Source: Vibrio sp. JC009
GTDB lineage: Bacteria > Pseudomonadota > Gammaproteobacteria > Enterobacterales > Vibrionaceae
NCBI RefSeq assembly: GCF_029016485.1
Contig: NZ_CP092107.1
Location: forward strand, 1,426,001-1,490,000
Direction of reading: 5' to 3'
Length of the DNA stretch: 64,000 nucleotides
A model generated the notes under the pieces. The model saw only the letters and a list, made by a program, of their open reading frames with translations, was not told the origin of the DNA and searched no databases. Below are positions 43,296 through 52,071 of this stretch, in pieces (the first letter of the stretch is position 1; every line of letters starts with the position of its first letter). Position numbers and translations under genes: made by a program.

Positions 43296-44789
43296 ATGCT
43301 TTTTAATAACCTCAAAATGGGTCAGTTAGACCTGAGAAATCGTGTCGCAATGGCACCAATGACACGCTCTCGTGCAACCCAACCTGGTGATCTGGCGAAC
43401 GATATGATGCGTGAATACTACCGTCAGCGCGCAAGCTCCGGCCTATTAATTTCTGAAGGTATCCCAATTTCGACTCTGGGTCGTGGGTTTTCTTTCACTC
43501 CTGGCTTATATACTGATGAACAGGTTGAATCCTGGAAGCCAGTGACAAAGGATGTACATGAATTAGGCGGAGCTATCTTTGCTCAACTATGGCATGTTGG
43601 TCGCACATCACATAAAGCGATTACTGGTGGTGAGTTGCCAATCTCTTCTTCACCAACAGAGGGTGTAAGTCCGGCATTTGGACCTTTGCCGGAAGGTGGT
43701 TACGGCTTTCTAAAAACTGAGGTGCCTCGCGAGATGACTCACGGGGATATCAAAGAAGTTATCCAGCAGTACGTGGTAGCAGCAAAAAATGCAATAAAAG
43801 CTGGCTTTGATGGTATTGAGTTCCACGGTGCCAATGGTTATCTGATTGAACAGTTCATGCACAAGGCAACTAACAAACGTACCGATGAGTACGGTGGTAG
43901 CGATGAAAACCGCATTCGCTTTGCTGTTGAGGCAGTCACAGCCGTGGTAAATGCGATAGGTGCCGATAAAACCGCGATCCGTCTCTCTCCTTACTTGACT
44001 ATTGACCATCCGGCAGATGATTTAGATATGCCATCTACTGTGATCAAATTTCTTGAAGCAATCGAGCCACTAGGCATTGCCTATGTTCACTTCTCAGAAA
44101 ACGTCATGAACTTTAGAGAAGTTCCATTAAGCTTCCGTAAACTGGTACGTGATGTATTCAGCGGTAAAGTTATCATTGCTGGTCGCTACACGAAAGAATC
44201 AGCGCAAGAGATGTTGGATACTGGTCTGGTTGATTTGGTTGCTTTTGGCGAACCATATATTGCTAACCCTGATTTAGTATATCGCTTTAAGCACGATATA
44301 GAGCTAAGCGAAGGTCATCGTGAGTCATATTACGGTGGAGCAGAAGAAGGACTTATTGATTACTCGGTGGTTGATCCTGAAGTATTTGCAACTGATCCGG
44401 CTAAGGTGCAAGCAGAAGATTTTATCCTCAACTACTACCGCAAGTTTGATGCGCGTGAAATCGCAGAAGCATTTACGGAAGATTTCGACTGGGATGGCTT
44501 CCTGATGAGCACACCGGATCGGGAAATTCGCACAGAATCGGAGTACCAGCAGTTTTACTCTGAAACCAGTGAAGTCTTTACTAAAAGTGCTCACAAGGTT
44601 GAAAACTTTATGCTGACCAGAAAAACTAAAGACAGCATAGAAGCGGCGTGTGATGTTACGTTCACAGCACAACAAAATCCAGAGCCGGTAACCGAGATTG
44701 AAGTAAAAGGTCGTGTTCGTTTTGTATTAAAGCAAGGTTCACAACCAGGCGCTTGGAAAATTAATCAATATTTGGTTGAAGCTAAGTAA
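43296..44789 (+). CDS. old yellow enzyme fused to C-terminal NTF2/SnoaL-like domain (copy 1)
   Basis: The 497-residue protein is an NemA-like FMN-dependent ene-reductase (about 1-365) fused to an NTF2-like domain (about 372-497). The OYE core has T23 in APMTRSRA, the substrate-anchoring His177/Asn180 in HGANGYLIEQF, the catalytic Tyr199 in TDEYGG and FMN-phosphate segment VIIAGRY. Typical OYEs stop near 365 residues; the extra domain starts near FILNYYRKFDAREIAEAF. About 90% identical to the copy at 47814, but the codons are AT-richer. It is last in a probable operon, followed by a strong terminator. It reduces activated C=C bonds; the real substrate is unknown. Confidence 0.88.
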   Translation: MLFNNLKMGQLDLRNRVAMAPMTRSRATQPGDLANDMMREYYRQRASSGLLISEGIPISTLGRGFSFTPGLYTDEQVESWKPVTKDVHELGGAIFAQLWHVGRTSHKAITGGELPISSSPTEGVSPAFGPLPEGGYGFLKTEVPREMTHGDIKEVIQQYVVAAKNAIKAGFDGIEFHGANGYLIEQFMHKATNKRTDEYGGSDENRIRFAVEAVTAVVNAIGADKTAIRLSPYLTIDHPADDLDMPSTVIKFLEAIEPLGIAYVHFSENVMNFREVPLSFRKLVRDVFSGKVIIAGRYTKESAQEMLDTGLVDLVAFGEPYIANPDLVYRFKHDIELSEGHRESYYGGAEEGLIDYSVVDPEVFATDPAKVQAEDFILNYYRKFDAREIAEAFTEDFDWDGFLMSTPDREIRTESEYQQFYSETSEVFTKSAHKVENFMLTRKTKDSIEAACDVTFTAQQNPEPVTEIEVKGRVRFVLKQGSQPGAWKINQYLVEAK

Positions 44790-44813
44790 CAGAGTGTACC
44801 CTTCAGATACCTT

Positions 44814-44851
44814 AGGCCAGGTGAAACGTAATGTTTTACCTGGCCTTTTTG
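44814..44851 (+). terminator. Rho-independent terminator after the first old yellow enzyme gene
   Basis: AGGCCAGGT and ACCTGGCC close a hairpin whose inner part also pairs (GAAAC with GTTTT), followed by TTTTTG. Confidence 0.88.
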
Positions 44852-44953
44852 TTATGACATAAGAGTGATATTTGAAGGATTGATTACAGTGAATTAGTTT
44901 CGGCCTAGCTCTACCCTGACATTAGGACTTTCTATTAAGAATAAATATAGAAA

Positions 44954-45253
44954 TTATCCTAATGCAGGAATTGGTATGATCTTCAGGTCACTCATTGCTT
45001 CTTCGTCACGCAGCTTTTTAACCGGTGCATATTCAGGAGAGTCATGCCAGGTCTGTGTCGCTTCAAGGGAAGGCCACTCCTGAATAACACAGACATCTGC
45101 GCCTACTTCACCATGAATCGCTGATGGAGCCTTATTTACCGCGATAGTTTTACCACCATAGATTTTGGTGGTTTCAGACACCTGCTCTGTGTAGCGCTTG
45201 AATGCCTGCATGTCTTTGATTTTAAATTGAATGTAAACATAAGTTGGTTGCAT
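44954..45253 (-). CDS. DUF1330-family small protein
   Basis: The 99-residue single-domain protein has a dimeric alpha-beta barrel-type fold. The DUF1330 pattern is clear: YVYIQFKIKDMQAFKRYTEQ at the start, KTIAVN, and the late WPSLEATQTWHDSPEY. The function of the family is unknown; it may bind small aromatic or haem-like molecules. It is divergent from a LysR gene at 45447 (193-bp region). It lies between the two OYE modules. Confidence 0.82.
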   Translation of the reverse strand: MQPTYVYIQFKIKDMQAFKRYTEQVSETTKIYGGKTIAVNKAPSAIHGEVGADVCVIQEWPSLEATQTWHDSPEYAPVKKLRDEEAMSDLKIIPIPALG

Positions 45254-45446
45254 ATACTTCTCCTTAGATTTATGAATTTAGTGCAGACAAGGTTTCTTCG
45301 ATACCAATGAAATGGTGCATATTACGCTTTTGAGTTGTAACCGGTAGATGATAATAGGTTAAATCAGTTATAACTAAAAGTTGAAAAAGTGACGGCATGT
45401 TTTAGGCTAGTATAAGTGTGCATAACCAGCGATTATCGAGGCCAGT

Positions 45447-46337
45447 ATGATCCCTTCACAACTACCACTCTTTATTGTTGCCGCCCAAGAAGGCAGTTTT
45501 TCTGCCGCCGGAAGAAGGTTAGGGATCTCTGCTGCTGCAGTCAGTAAGGGGGTTGCGGTACTTGAAAAGCAGACAGGTGTAAGGCTATTCCACCGCAATA
45601 CCAGACAGTTTTCTCTTACTGAAGATGGTGCAACTCTGTATCAGCAGGTATCTCCGTTGCTGTCTGAGATTGAAAACAGTATCGACGGTCTGGCTGAGCA
45701 GAACAGAAATCCTGCCGGGAAAATACGGATAAATTTGCCAGACAGCTTTGGCCGTGAATTTATTATGCCGCATATCCCCGAGTTTCTTCAGCTTTACCCG
45801 GACATTCAGTTGGATTTGGTGTTTGACGATCAGGTGCTGGATATTATTGAAGAAGGCTTTGATGTCGGTGTGGGTAACCAGATAAACGAGGATAGCCGGT
45901 TGGTAGCCCGTCCGCTGTATCTGATGCAGGGAGGTATTTTTGCCAGTAGAGATTACCAGGAATTATCCGGGCTACCTCAGTCAATTGAGGAGTTATCGGA
46001 GCACAACTGTATCACCTACAGACCACTCTCTTCAGGACGGAAATTTTCCTGGCCCCTGATGGACCCCGCTGGTGAACATATTCAGTTTATCCCCAGAGGA
46101 AATCTGAGCATCTCCAATATAAGCGCCGCTAAAATAGCGATGCAGCAGAATCTTGGCCTTGCCTACATGGGCCGTTGGCATGTGGAAAAAGATCTGGAGA
46201 GGGGAGATGTTGTACCCGTTTTAGAATCTTCCTGGATTGAACCAAAACCGGTCTGGATCTACTACTCTTCACGGGAGAACTTACCGAAACGTATCCGCTT
46301 GTTTATCGATTTTATTGTGGACCGGCTTAGTAGCTAA
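45447..46337 (+). CDS. LysR-family regulator, divergent from DUF1330 gene
   Basis: The 296-residue LysR protein has an HTH at about 3-60 (FSAAGRRLGISAAAVSKGVA), the linker FHRNTRQFSLTEDG and an effector domain at about 88-292. Codon use is GC-richer than the island genes to its left. The probable target is the divergent DUF1330 gene. It is convergent with another LysR (46365-47258), with only 27 bp between stops. Confidence 0.86.
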   Translation: MIPSQLPLFIVAAQEGSFSAAGRRLGISAAAVSKGVAVLEKQTGVRLFHRNTRQFSLTEDGATLYQQVSPLLSEIENSIDGLAEQNRNPAGKIRINLPDSFGREFIMPHIPEFLQLYPDIQLDLVFDDQVLDIIEEGFDVGVGNQINEDSRLVARPLYLMQGGIFASRDYQELSGLPQSIEELSEHNCITYRPLSSGRKFSWPLMDPAGEHIQFIPRGNLSISNISAAKIAMQQNLGLAYMGRWHVEKDLERGDVVPVLESSWIEPKPVWIYYSSRENLPKRIRLFIDFIVDRLSS

Positions 46338-46364
46338 ATCTGTTTTGAAATACCTGACAGGTAC

Positions 46365-47258
46365 CTAATTTTCGACCAACGACTGCTTAAGCTGCTCGAT
46401 AAGCAGCTTCGTTCCTTTTGTTGCCCCGCGGTGAGGGTAAACGGCGTAGACGGACAGCTCTGGTGGCAGTGATAAGTCTGGTAACAGTTGGATCAGCTCA
46501 CCTGAATTCAGATATTCATCAGCCATATAATCGGCAACCTGAGCAAATGCGTTGCCCGCCAATGTTGCCCGCATAATCAGATCTGCATCGTTAACGATAA
46601 AGTTCCCGTTTAAGCTTTCTGCAACCAGTTCCTGCTCATGGTTAAAATACTGCAGTTTATTCCGGTACAAATTTTTTCTGCGATAAAGGGAAGCGGGGAG
46701 CGTCTCAAGATCTTTTACTGACTCAGGCTTGCCATGCTTTTGAATAAAGGCCGGGCTGGCAACCAGTTTAAAGCTGACGTCTCTGAGCTTTACTGCGATA
46801 AGGTTAGAGTCTTTAGGTTCCCACTGGCGGATCGCAACATCGTAGCCTTCTTTAATAATATCTGTGTGGCCGTCGGTGATCTCCAGTTCAAATACCACAT
46901 CTGGATACTGAGCCTGTATTGCACGTATCGCCGGCTCCACATACTTACGGCCGATAAAAACGGGCGAGGTAACCTTAACCACACCCTGCACCTTCTGTTG
47001 ATAGTCTTTTGGGATATCGCTGACTTCATCCATTAAAGCCTTAATCTGCCTCGCTTTGGCATAGACTTTTTCACCTACTTCCGTGAGAGACATTGAACGG
47101 GTCGATCGGTTAAGCAATACGGCACCCAGTTCACTTTCCAGTGCCTTAATTTGTTTGGTTACTCTGCCGGGGTCTGTATTGCGTAGTTTGGCCGCATTTA
47201 CAAAGCTGCCCTGATCAACAACATCCAGAAATACAAGTAAGTGTCTGCTTTCGTTCAT
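46365..47258 (-). CDS. LysR-family regulator (core-like copy of the island regulator)
   Basis: The 297-residue CrgA/AaeR-like LysR protein is strongly similar to 38517-39404 in both domains (MNESRHLLVFLDVVDQGSF at the start, LLNRSTRSMSLTEVGEK, EGYDVAIRQWEPKDSN). The gene is GC-richer than that copy, suggesting this is the resident version. It lies near the second old yellow enzyme, whose promoter carries the shared box, so it may bind it. The start at ATG 47258 is preceded by GGAGATATCA. Confidence 0.87.
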   Translation of the reverse strand: MNESRHLLVFLDVVDQGSFVNAAKLRNTDPGRVTKQIKALESELGAVLLNRSTRSMSLTEVGEKVYAKARQIKALMDEVSDIPKDYQQKVQGVVKVTSPVFIGRKYVEPAIRAIQAQYPDVVFELEITDGHTDIIKEGYDVAIRQWEPKDSNLIAVKLRDVSFKLVASPAFIQKHGKPESVKDLETLPASLYRRKNLYRNKLQYFNHEQELVAESLNGNFIVNDADLIMRATLAGNAFAQVADYMADEYLNSGELIQLLPDLSLPPELSVYAVYPHRGATKGTKLLIEQLKQSLVEN

Positions 47259-47392
47259 TGATATCTCCTAATTCCGAACCGTGGCAGATGAGAATCATAT
47301 CAGGAACTGGCACCCGTAAGTGATCTTCTCATTAGTACCTTGCCGTTCGCCTTAGTGACTTTATGCAGTGGTTTTTAGAAAGTATGTCCTGT

Positions 47393-47665
47393 CTACGCAA
47401 ATGGCATAAAATCATTCGCATCGTAAGACATCAGGTCTAGTAGGCGTTTGTTGATAAACAAGGTTTCACGACCGACCGCTTTCGACTCTAAGATTCCAAC
47501 TTTTTCCAATGACTTAAGTGTTGAAATAGCTGCTTGTCTGGATTTAAAAGATACTTTGCGAACATCCATGTATTTTTCCGTTAGTTCACTGTAAATCTCG
47601 ATGGCTGTATGTGTGTTTAGTGGACGAGCTTTGTAACCTGTGATCAAACTGAAACCTCGGAACAT
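47393..47665 (-). pseudogene. 90-codon fragment resembling the C-terminal winged helix of a Fic-type or similar protein
   Basis: The 90-residue frame contains a small helix-turn-helix-like region (SRQAAISTLKSLEKVGILES) and the closing GRETLFINKRLLDLM. This pattern is typical of the C-terminal winged-helix tail of Fic/DOC proteins and some transcription factors. The Fic catalytic motif is absent, and an in-frame stop lies about a dozen codons upstream. It is probably a decayed remnant, though a free-standing small DNA-binding protein is possible. Confidence 0.45.
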
Positions 47666-47723
47666 GGCTTTTTTGTACCGAAGAACCTATCTCATTTAAC
47701 CAACTCATTATTGTAAAAATCAA

Positions 47724-47777
47724 CAAGAGTTAATTGTTTTTATCAGCATTTTTCTCATCTCAACGCCAATTTATGAT
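47724..47777 (+). promoter_or_regulatory. island promoter box copy 5 (upstream of second old yellow enzyme)
   Basis: The 31-bp box (47724-47754) begins CAAGAGTTAATTG and ends ATTTTTC. The -10-like TATGAT lies at 47772-47777 after 17 bp. The OYE start is 37 bp further. Confidence 0.78.
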
Positions 47778-47813
47778 GTCAGCATATGACAATAAACTGG
47801 CAAGGAATAAAAA

Positions 47814-49307
47814 ATGCTTTTTAGTAACCTGAAAATGGGTCAGTTAGACCTGAGAAATCGCATTGCGATGGCACCAATGACTCGTTCACGGGCAACACAG
47901 CCAGGTGATCTGGCAAATGATATGATGCGTGAATATTATCGTCAGCGTGCAAGCTCTGGTCTGCTTATCTCTGAGGGTATTCCGATCTCAACGCTGGGTC
48001 GTGGTTTTTCTTTCACACCGGGTCTGTATACGGATGAGCAGGTTGAATCATGGAAGCCAGTAACTAAAGAGGTGCATGATCTTGGCGGTGCAATTTTCGC
48101 TCAGATCTGGCATGTAGGCCGTACTTCGCATAAAGCTATTACAGGTGGAGAATTGCCAATTTCATCTTCTCCGACTGAAGGGGTAAGTCCTGCGTTTGGT
48201 CCTCTGCCGGAAGGTGGTTATGGTTTCCTGAAAACCGAAGTGCCGCGGGAAATGACTCAGGGCGATATCAAAGAAGTTATTCAGCAGTATGTGATTGCGG
48301 CTGAAAATGCAATTAAAGCTGGCTTTGACGGGATTGAGCTTCATGGTGCAAATGGCTATCTGATTGAGCAGTTTATGCATAAGGCTACCAATAAACGCAC
48401 CGATGAGTACGGCGGTAGTGATGAGAACCGGATCCGCTTTGCTGTTGAAGTGGTAACGGCGGTTGCTAATGCCATTGGCGCGGATAAAACGTCAATTCGT
48501 CTTTCTCCTTATCTGACGATTGATCATCCGGCTGATGATCTGGATATGCCGTTAACCGCAATCAAGTTCCTGGAAGCGATTGAACCTCTGGGAATCGCTT
48601 ATGTGCACTTCTCAGAGAATGTAATGAACTTCAGAGAGGTGCCTTTATCTTTCCGCCAGCAGGTACGTGATAACTTCAGCGGTAAAGTAATTATCGCAGG
48701 TCGCTACACCAAAGAGTCAGCGCAGGAAATGTTGGATACCGGCCTGATTGACATGGTGGCTTTTGGCGAACCTTACATTGCTAACCCTGATCTGGTGTAT
48801 CGTTTTAAAAACGATCTGGAACTTAATGAAGGTCATCGAGAATCATATTACGGCGGCGCAGAAGAAGGCATTATCGATTATCCGGTGGTTGATCCTGATG
48901 TGTTTGCAACCGACCCGGCCAAACAGCAGGCTGAAGCCTTTATTCTGGATTACTACCGCAAGTTTGATGCGCGTGAAGCGGCAGAAGCGTTTGAAGAAGA
49001 CTTCGAATGGGATGGTTTTCTGATGAGCTCTCCGGATCGAAAAATTCGTACTGAGCAGGAGTATCAACAGTTTTATGCTGAAACGAGTGAGGTCTTCATC
49101 AATAGCGCTCATAAGGTCGAAAACTTTATGATGACCAGAAAAGCAAACGACAGCATAGAGGCTGCTTGTGATGTTACTTTTACAGCTCATCAAAAGCCTG
49201 AGCCACTAACTCAGATAGAAGTAAAAGGCCGCATCCGCTTTGTGCTGAAGCCGGGGGAAAAGCCAGGTTCCTGGAAAATTAACCAGTACCTGATTGAAGC
49301 TGCGTAG
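47814..49307 (+). CDS. old yellow enzyme fused to C-terminal NTF2/SnoaL-like domain (copy 2)
   Basis: The 497-residue ene-reductase/NTF2-like fusion has the same domain boundaries and catalytic residues as copy 1 (T23, His/Asn in HGANGYLIEQF, Tyr in TDEYGG). I count about 50 differences from copy 1, split roughly evenly between the OYE core and the much shorter C-terminal domain, so the NTF2 part evolves faster. Codons are GC-richer than in copy 1. It is transcribed alone from the box promoter at 47724, with AAGGA before the start. A strong hairpin terminator (49312-49350) separates it from the convergent oxidoreductase. Confidence 0.88.
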   Translation: MLFSNLKMGQLDLRNRIAMAPMTRSRATQPGDLANDMMREYYRQRASSGLLISEGIPISTLGRGFSFTPGLYTDEQVESWKPVTKEVHDLGGAIFAQIWHVGRTSHKAITGGELPISSSPTEGVSPAFGPLPEGGYGFLKTEVPREMTQGDIKEVIQQYVIAAENAIKAGFDGIELHGANGYLIEQFMHKATNKRTDEYGGSDENRIRFAVEVVTAVANAIGADKTSIRLSPYLTIDHPADDLDMPLTAIKFLEAIEPLGIAYVHFSENVMNFREVPLSFRQQVRDNFSGKVIIAGRYTKESAQEMLDTGLIDMVAFGEPYIANPDLVYRFKNDLELNEGHRESYYGGAEEGIIDYPVVDPDVFATDPAKQQAEAFILDYYRKFDAREAAEAFEEDFEWDGFLMSSPDRKIRTEQEYQQFYAETSEVFINSAHKVENFMMTRKANDSIEAACDVTFTAHQKPEPLTQIEVKGRIRFVLKPGEKPGSWKINQYLIEAA

Positions 49308-49311
49308 AATC

Positions 49312-49350
49312 TCTGTCGGTTTGGCAAAAATACATTGCCAAACCGACAGA
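49312..49350. terminator. bidirectional terminator between convergent genes
   Basis: TCTGTCGGTTTGGCA and its perfect reverse complement are separated by nine bases, between the OYE stop (49307) and the end of the leftward oxidoreductase (49371). Confidence 0.85.
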
Positions 49351-49370
49351 TAGTATATGCGTCTGTACAC

Positions 49371-50321
49371 TCAGATTTTTCTGGAAATTCGCTCAGTAAT
49401 AATAACCTTGCGATCATTTGTCAGATCCATTGACCACTCTTCGTTTGTCGTCACATTAATCTCCTGACCATCCAGTGTCTCGGCCTTAACGTTTAGCGTC
49501 ATCACTGCTTTATGCGCTGACTTAGTGCCTTTTTGAACGGTTAAATCTGACACTGTATGTTTAACAGTGCCGGGTTTTAACACCTTACGCAGACCTTCCA
49601 TCCACTCAACAAAGCCTTCGTGCGCTTTGTAAACTTTGCCGTCAAAGTCGAAGTGAGTTGTCAGTGTAAAGTGAGCGGTGAAATGACCGTTCTCTTCCAG
49701 ATCATCAGATGCCGGGAACCAGTCATTTAGCAGGAACTCTTTGATGTATTCCTCTTCTGAAAACTCTACGATGCCTTTAACTACGCCGATAAGCTCATCG
49801 GCATGATTTTTCGCACGTGCTTTTACCGATTTTTCACTGTGATAGATACCCGGTACATAGGCCATATCGTGGCTTCGTACTGCGCGGTGCCAGATCATAC
49901 GGGTTTTCAGCGCTGTTTCTTCAAAAGGTGCAAGCAGGCTGTCAATGTAGAAATGGTTAGCACCGCCTGGCTTGTAGAAGGAGTCGCCACCGCCAGCGGT
50001 TGTTGAAACAATCAGGTGTTTACCCACAAGAGCGTTGCCGTTTGGACCATATGCCCAGCCAAACTCAAGAACCTCATCCATGTAGTGCTTCAGGATAGCT
50101 GGTGAGCTGTACCACCACCATGGGAACTGAAACACAATAACGTCAGAATCTAGCAGTGCCTTCTGCTCTGCTTTTACGTCAATCTGGAAGTCCGGATACA
50201 GCTTAGCAATGTCACGTATTTCTGCGTTAGGCATCTGTATATCCAGCTGACGGATGATCTCTTTGTTCGCATAAGACTGCTCAAATCTTGGGTGAGCAAG
50301 AATAACGGTAGCTTTCTTCAT
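49371..50321 (-). CDS. flavodoxin-fold NAD(P)H oxidoreductase fused to NTF2/SnoaL-like domain (second copy)
   Basis: The 316-residue protein has the same layout as 40377-41327. It has a KefF/MdaB-like flavodoxin-fold domain (start KATVILAHPRFEQSYAN, segment FQFPWWWYSSPAILKHYMDE) at about 1-185 and an NTF2-like domain at about 193-316 (HEGFVEWMEGLRKVLKPG). The two proteins are clearly homologous over both domains but well diverged. It is convergent with the second old yellow enzyme. It lacks the 31-bp box upstream, as far as I can see. Substrate unknown; quinone or enone reduction is likely. Confidence 0.83.
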   Translation of the reverse strand: MKKATVILAHPRFEQSYANKEIIRQLDIQMPNAEIRDIAKLYPDFQIDVKAEQKALLDSDVIVFQFPWWWYSSPAILKHYMDEVLEFGWAYGPNGNALVGKHLIVSTTAGGGDSFYKPGGANHFYIDSLLAPFEETALKTRMIWHRAVRSHDMAYVPGIYHSEKSVKARAKNHADELIGVVKGIVEFSEEEYIKEFLLNDWFPASDDLEENGHFTAHFTLTTHFDFDGKVYKAHEGFVEWMEGLRKVLKPGTVKHTVSDLTVQKGTKSAHKAVMTLNVKAETLDGQEINVTTNEEWSMDLTNDRKVIITERISRKI

Positions 50322-50554
50322 AATTAACTTACCTTAATCTATGGAATTAAAATTGCGGAAAATAACTGCCCGATATTATGGCTGCTGAGAAAAATTCAAG
50401 TAGTCGGATCCTGGTTGGAACTGATTCAATCATTAGTTACAGATAAAGAAGGGCGTTGTTGATATTTGTCAAAATAAGCAGGTATCTTTATTCCTCTCCT
50501 GCATATAATGCTATTATCATCCGATGCACATTACCTGTATTGAATGATTAAGCG

Positions 50555-51925
50555 ATGGAAGAGCAAAGCCAAAACCTCTGTCTGACTGAATTTACCGATT
50601 CCATTCTGGAGAGTATTTCAGATGGCGTGTTTACGGTAGATAACCAGTGGAAAATCAGCTTCTTTAACCGGGCAGCGGAAGAGATTACCGGTATACCTCG
50701 GGAAGAAGCACTGGGAAGGCTTTGCTCTGAAGTATTCAAATCCAGTATGTGTGAGGCTGACTGTGCTTTGCGCCATACCTTAAACAGCACCAACCCCATC
50801 GTAAATAAATCCTGCTACATCATAGATGCCGAAGGGGAGCGGATCCCGGTTTCGGTATCGACTGCCGTTCTGAAAAACGCGGAAGGTGAGGTGATTGGCG
50901 GCGCTGAAACATTCCGGGATCTCAGTGAAGTGGAAGCGCTGAGAAATGCGCTGAAAGGCCGCTCTCAGGCGGGAGGTTTTGTCAGCCACAGCCCGATAAT
51001 GCGCAACCTGTTTGAGCTGCTGCCTGCGGTTTCTGCCAGTACCAGTAATATTCTGATTCAGGGCGAAACCGGTACAGGTAAAGAGCTTCTTGCCAGAGCC
51101 ATCCACGATATGGGTCCGCGTGCAGATAAGCCTTTTATTGCCATTAACTGTGGTGCTCTGCCCGATAATCTGCTTGAGTCAGAACTCTTTGGCTATAAAA
51201 AAGGGGCCTTTACCGGGGCGACTCAGGATAAGCCGGGCCGCTTTGCTCTGGCAGAAGGCGGAACCCTTTTCCTGGATGAGATAGGTGAGATCAGCCCGGC
51301 ACTTCAGGTCCGTCTGCTGCGTGTGCTTCAGGAGCATACCTATGAGCCGCTTGGGGCGGTTCATTCTGAAAAAAGTGATGTACGAATCATCACCGCCACT
51401 CATAAAGACCTTACCCGTATGGTTGCAGAGGGAGAGTTCCGGCAGGATCTTTACTACCGGATCCATGTTGTTGACCTGAAACTTCCGCCGTTAAGAGCCC
51501 GCAAGGAAGATATTCCGCTGCTGGTTGATCAGTTTGTCAGAAACTTTAATCACCTTCAGAGCAGAGATGTGCAGGGGATATCCCCTGAAGCGCTCGGTTT
51601 TCTGATGGCCCATGACTGGCCGGGCAATGTCCGTGAGCTGGAAAATGTGATTGAGCGGGCCTTTGTGCTTTGCGCCGGCGGTTCTATCAGTCCGGCGCAC
51701 CTGCCGTCTGAGTTTGGCGGATCGGTTGTACATGAAACAGAGCATGAAAATATCGGCTCTGCGCGCCAGGTTGCGGAAAGACAATCCATTGAAACCGCGC
51801 TTAAAAGGAATAAGTTCAACAGAGCCGCAACGGCCAGAGAGCTGGGTATCCACAAAACAACGCTGTACCGAAAAATGAAGTCGTTGCAGATCCCGTTCCC
51901 TGAGCAGAATGGTCGCAACCGATAG
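50555..51925 (+). CDS. sigma-54-dependent activator with Cys-rich PAS domain
   Basis: The 456-residue enhancer-binding protein has a PAS sensor (about 10-125). This contains four cysteines, C57, C66, C70 and C87, that could hold an iron-sulfur cluster or sense redox. An AAA+ domain (about 140-375) follows with Walker A GETGTGKE (170-177), the sigma-54 contact loop GAFTGA (217-222) and Walker B FLDEIG. A Fis-type HTH closes the protein (about 405-445, NRAATARELGIHKTTLYRKM). There is no receiver domain, so it is not a response regulator. It lies next to a sigma-54 promoter and the ORP-like operon, matching the D. vulgaris ORP regulator arrangement. Confidence 0.93.
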   Translation: MEEQSQNLCLTEFTDSILESISDGVFTVDNQWKISFFNRAAEEITGIPREEALGRLCSEVFKSSMCEADCALRHTLNSTNPIVNKSCYIIDAEGERIPVSVSTAVLKNAEGEVIGGAETFRDLSEVEALRNALKGRSQAGGFVSHSPIMRNLFELLPAVSASTSNILIQGETGTGKELLARAIHDMGPRADKPFIAINCGALPDNLLESELFGYKKGAFTGATQDKPGRFALAEGGTLFLDEIGEISPALQVRLLRVLQEHTYEPLGAVHSEKSDVRIITATHKDLTRMVAEGEFRQDLYYRIHVVDLKLPPLRARKEDIPLLVDQFVRNFNHLQSRDVQGISPEALGFLMAHDWPGNVRELENVIERAFVLCAGGSISPAHLPSEFGGSVVHETEHENIGSARQVAERQSIETALKRNKFNRAATARELGIHKTTLYRKMKSLQIPFPEQNGRNR

Positions 51926-51945
51926 TTGCAGTAATGGTTTCTTTG

Positions 51946-51976
51946 TTGCAATCATATGAAACTATAATGATTGCAA
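51946..51976. promoter_or_regulatory. palindromic upstream activating sequence for the sigma-54 activator
   Basis: TTGCAATCAT (51946-51955) and its exact reverse complement ATGATTGCAA (51967-51976) are spaced by 11 bases, centred about 125 bp upstream of the -12 element. A further half-like TGCAAT follows at about 51980, and a weaker GCAAC-N5-GTTGC dyad lies at 51915-51929. Position and symmetry fit an enhancer site for the adjacent Fis-HTH protein. Confidence 0.72.
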
Positions 51977-52071
51977 GTATGCAATCGTCAGGAGTGTCTG
52001 GTTTTAATTCTTATCTTTAAATTGTCTCTAAAAACAATCAATTAAATCTAATTTTCCTTCCCTTAAAAAAC

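Noticed and set aside
51491..51955. 154-codon frame antisense to the sigma-54 activator
   Set aside because: The sense frame has full PAS, AAA+ and HTH motifs; the antisense frame has no recognisable domain.
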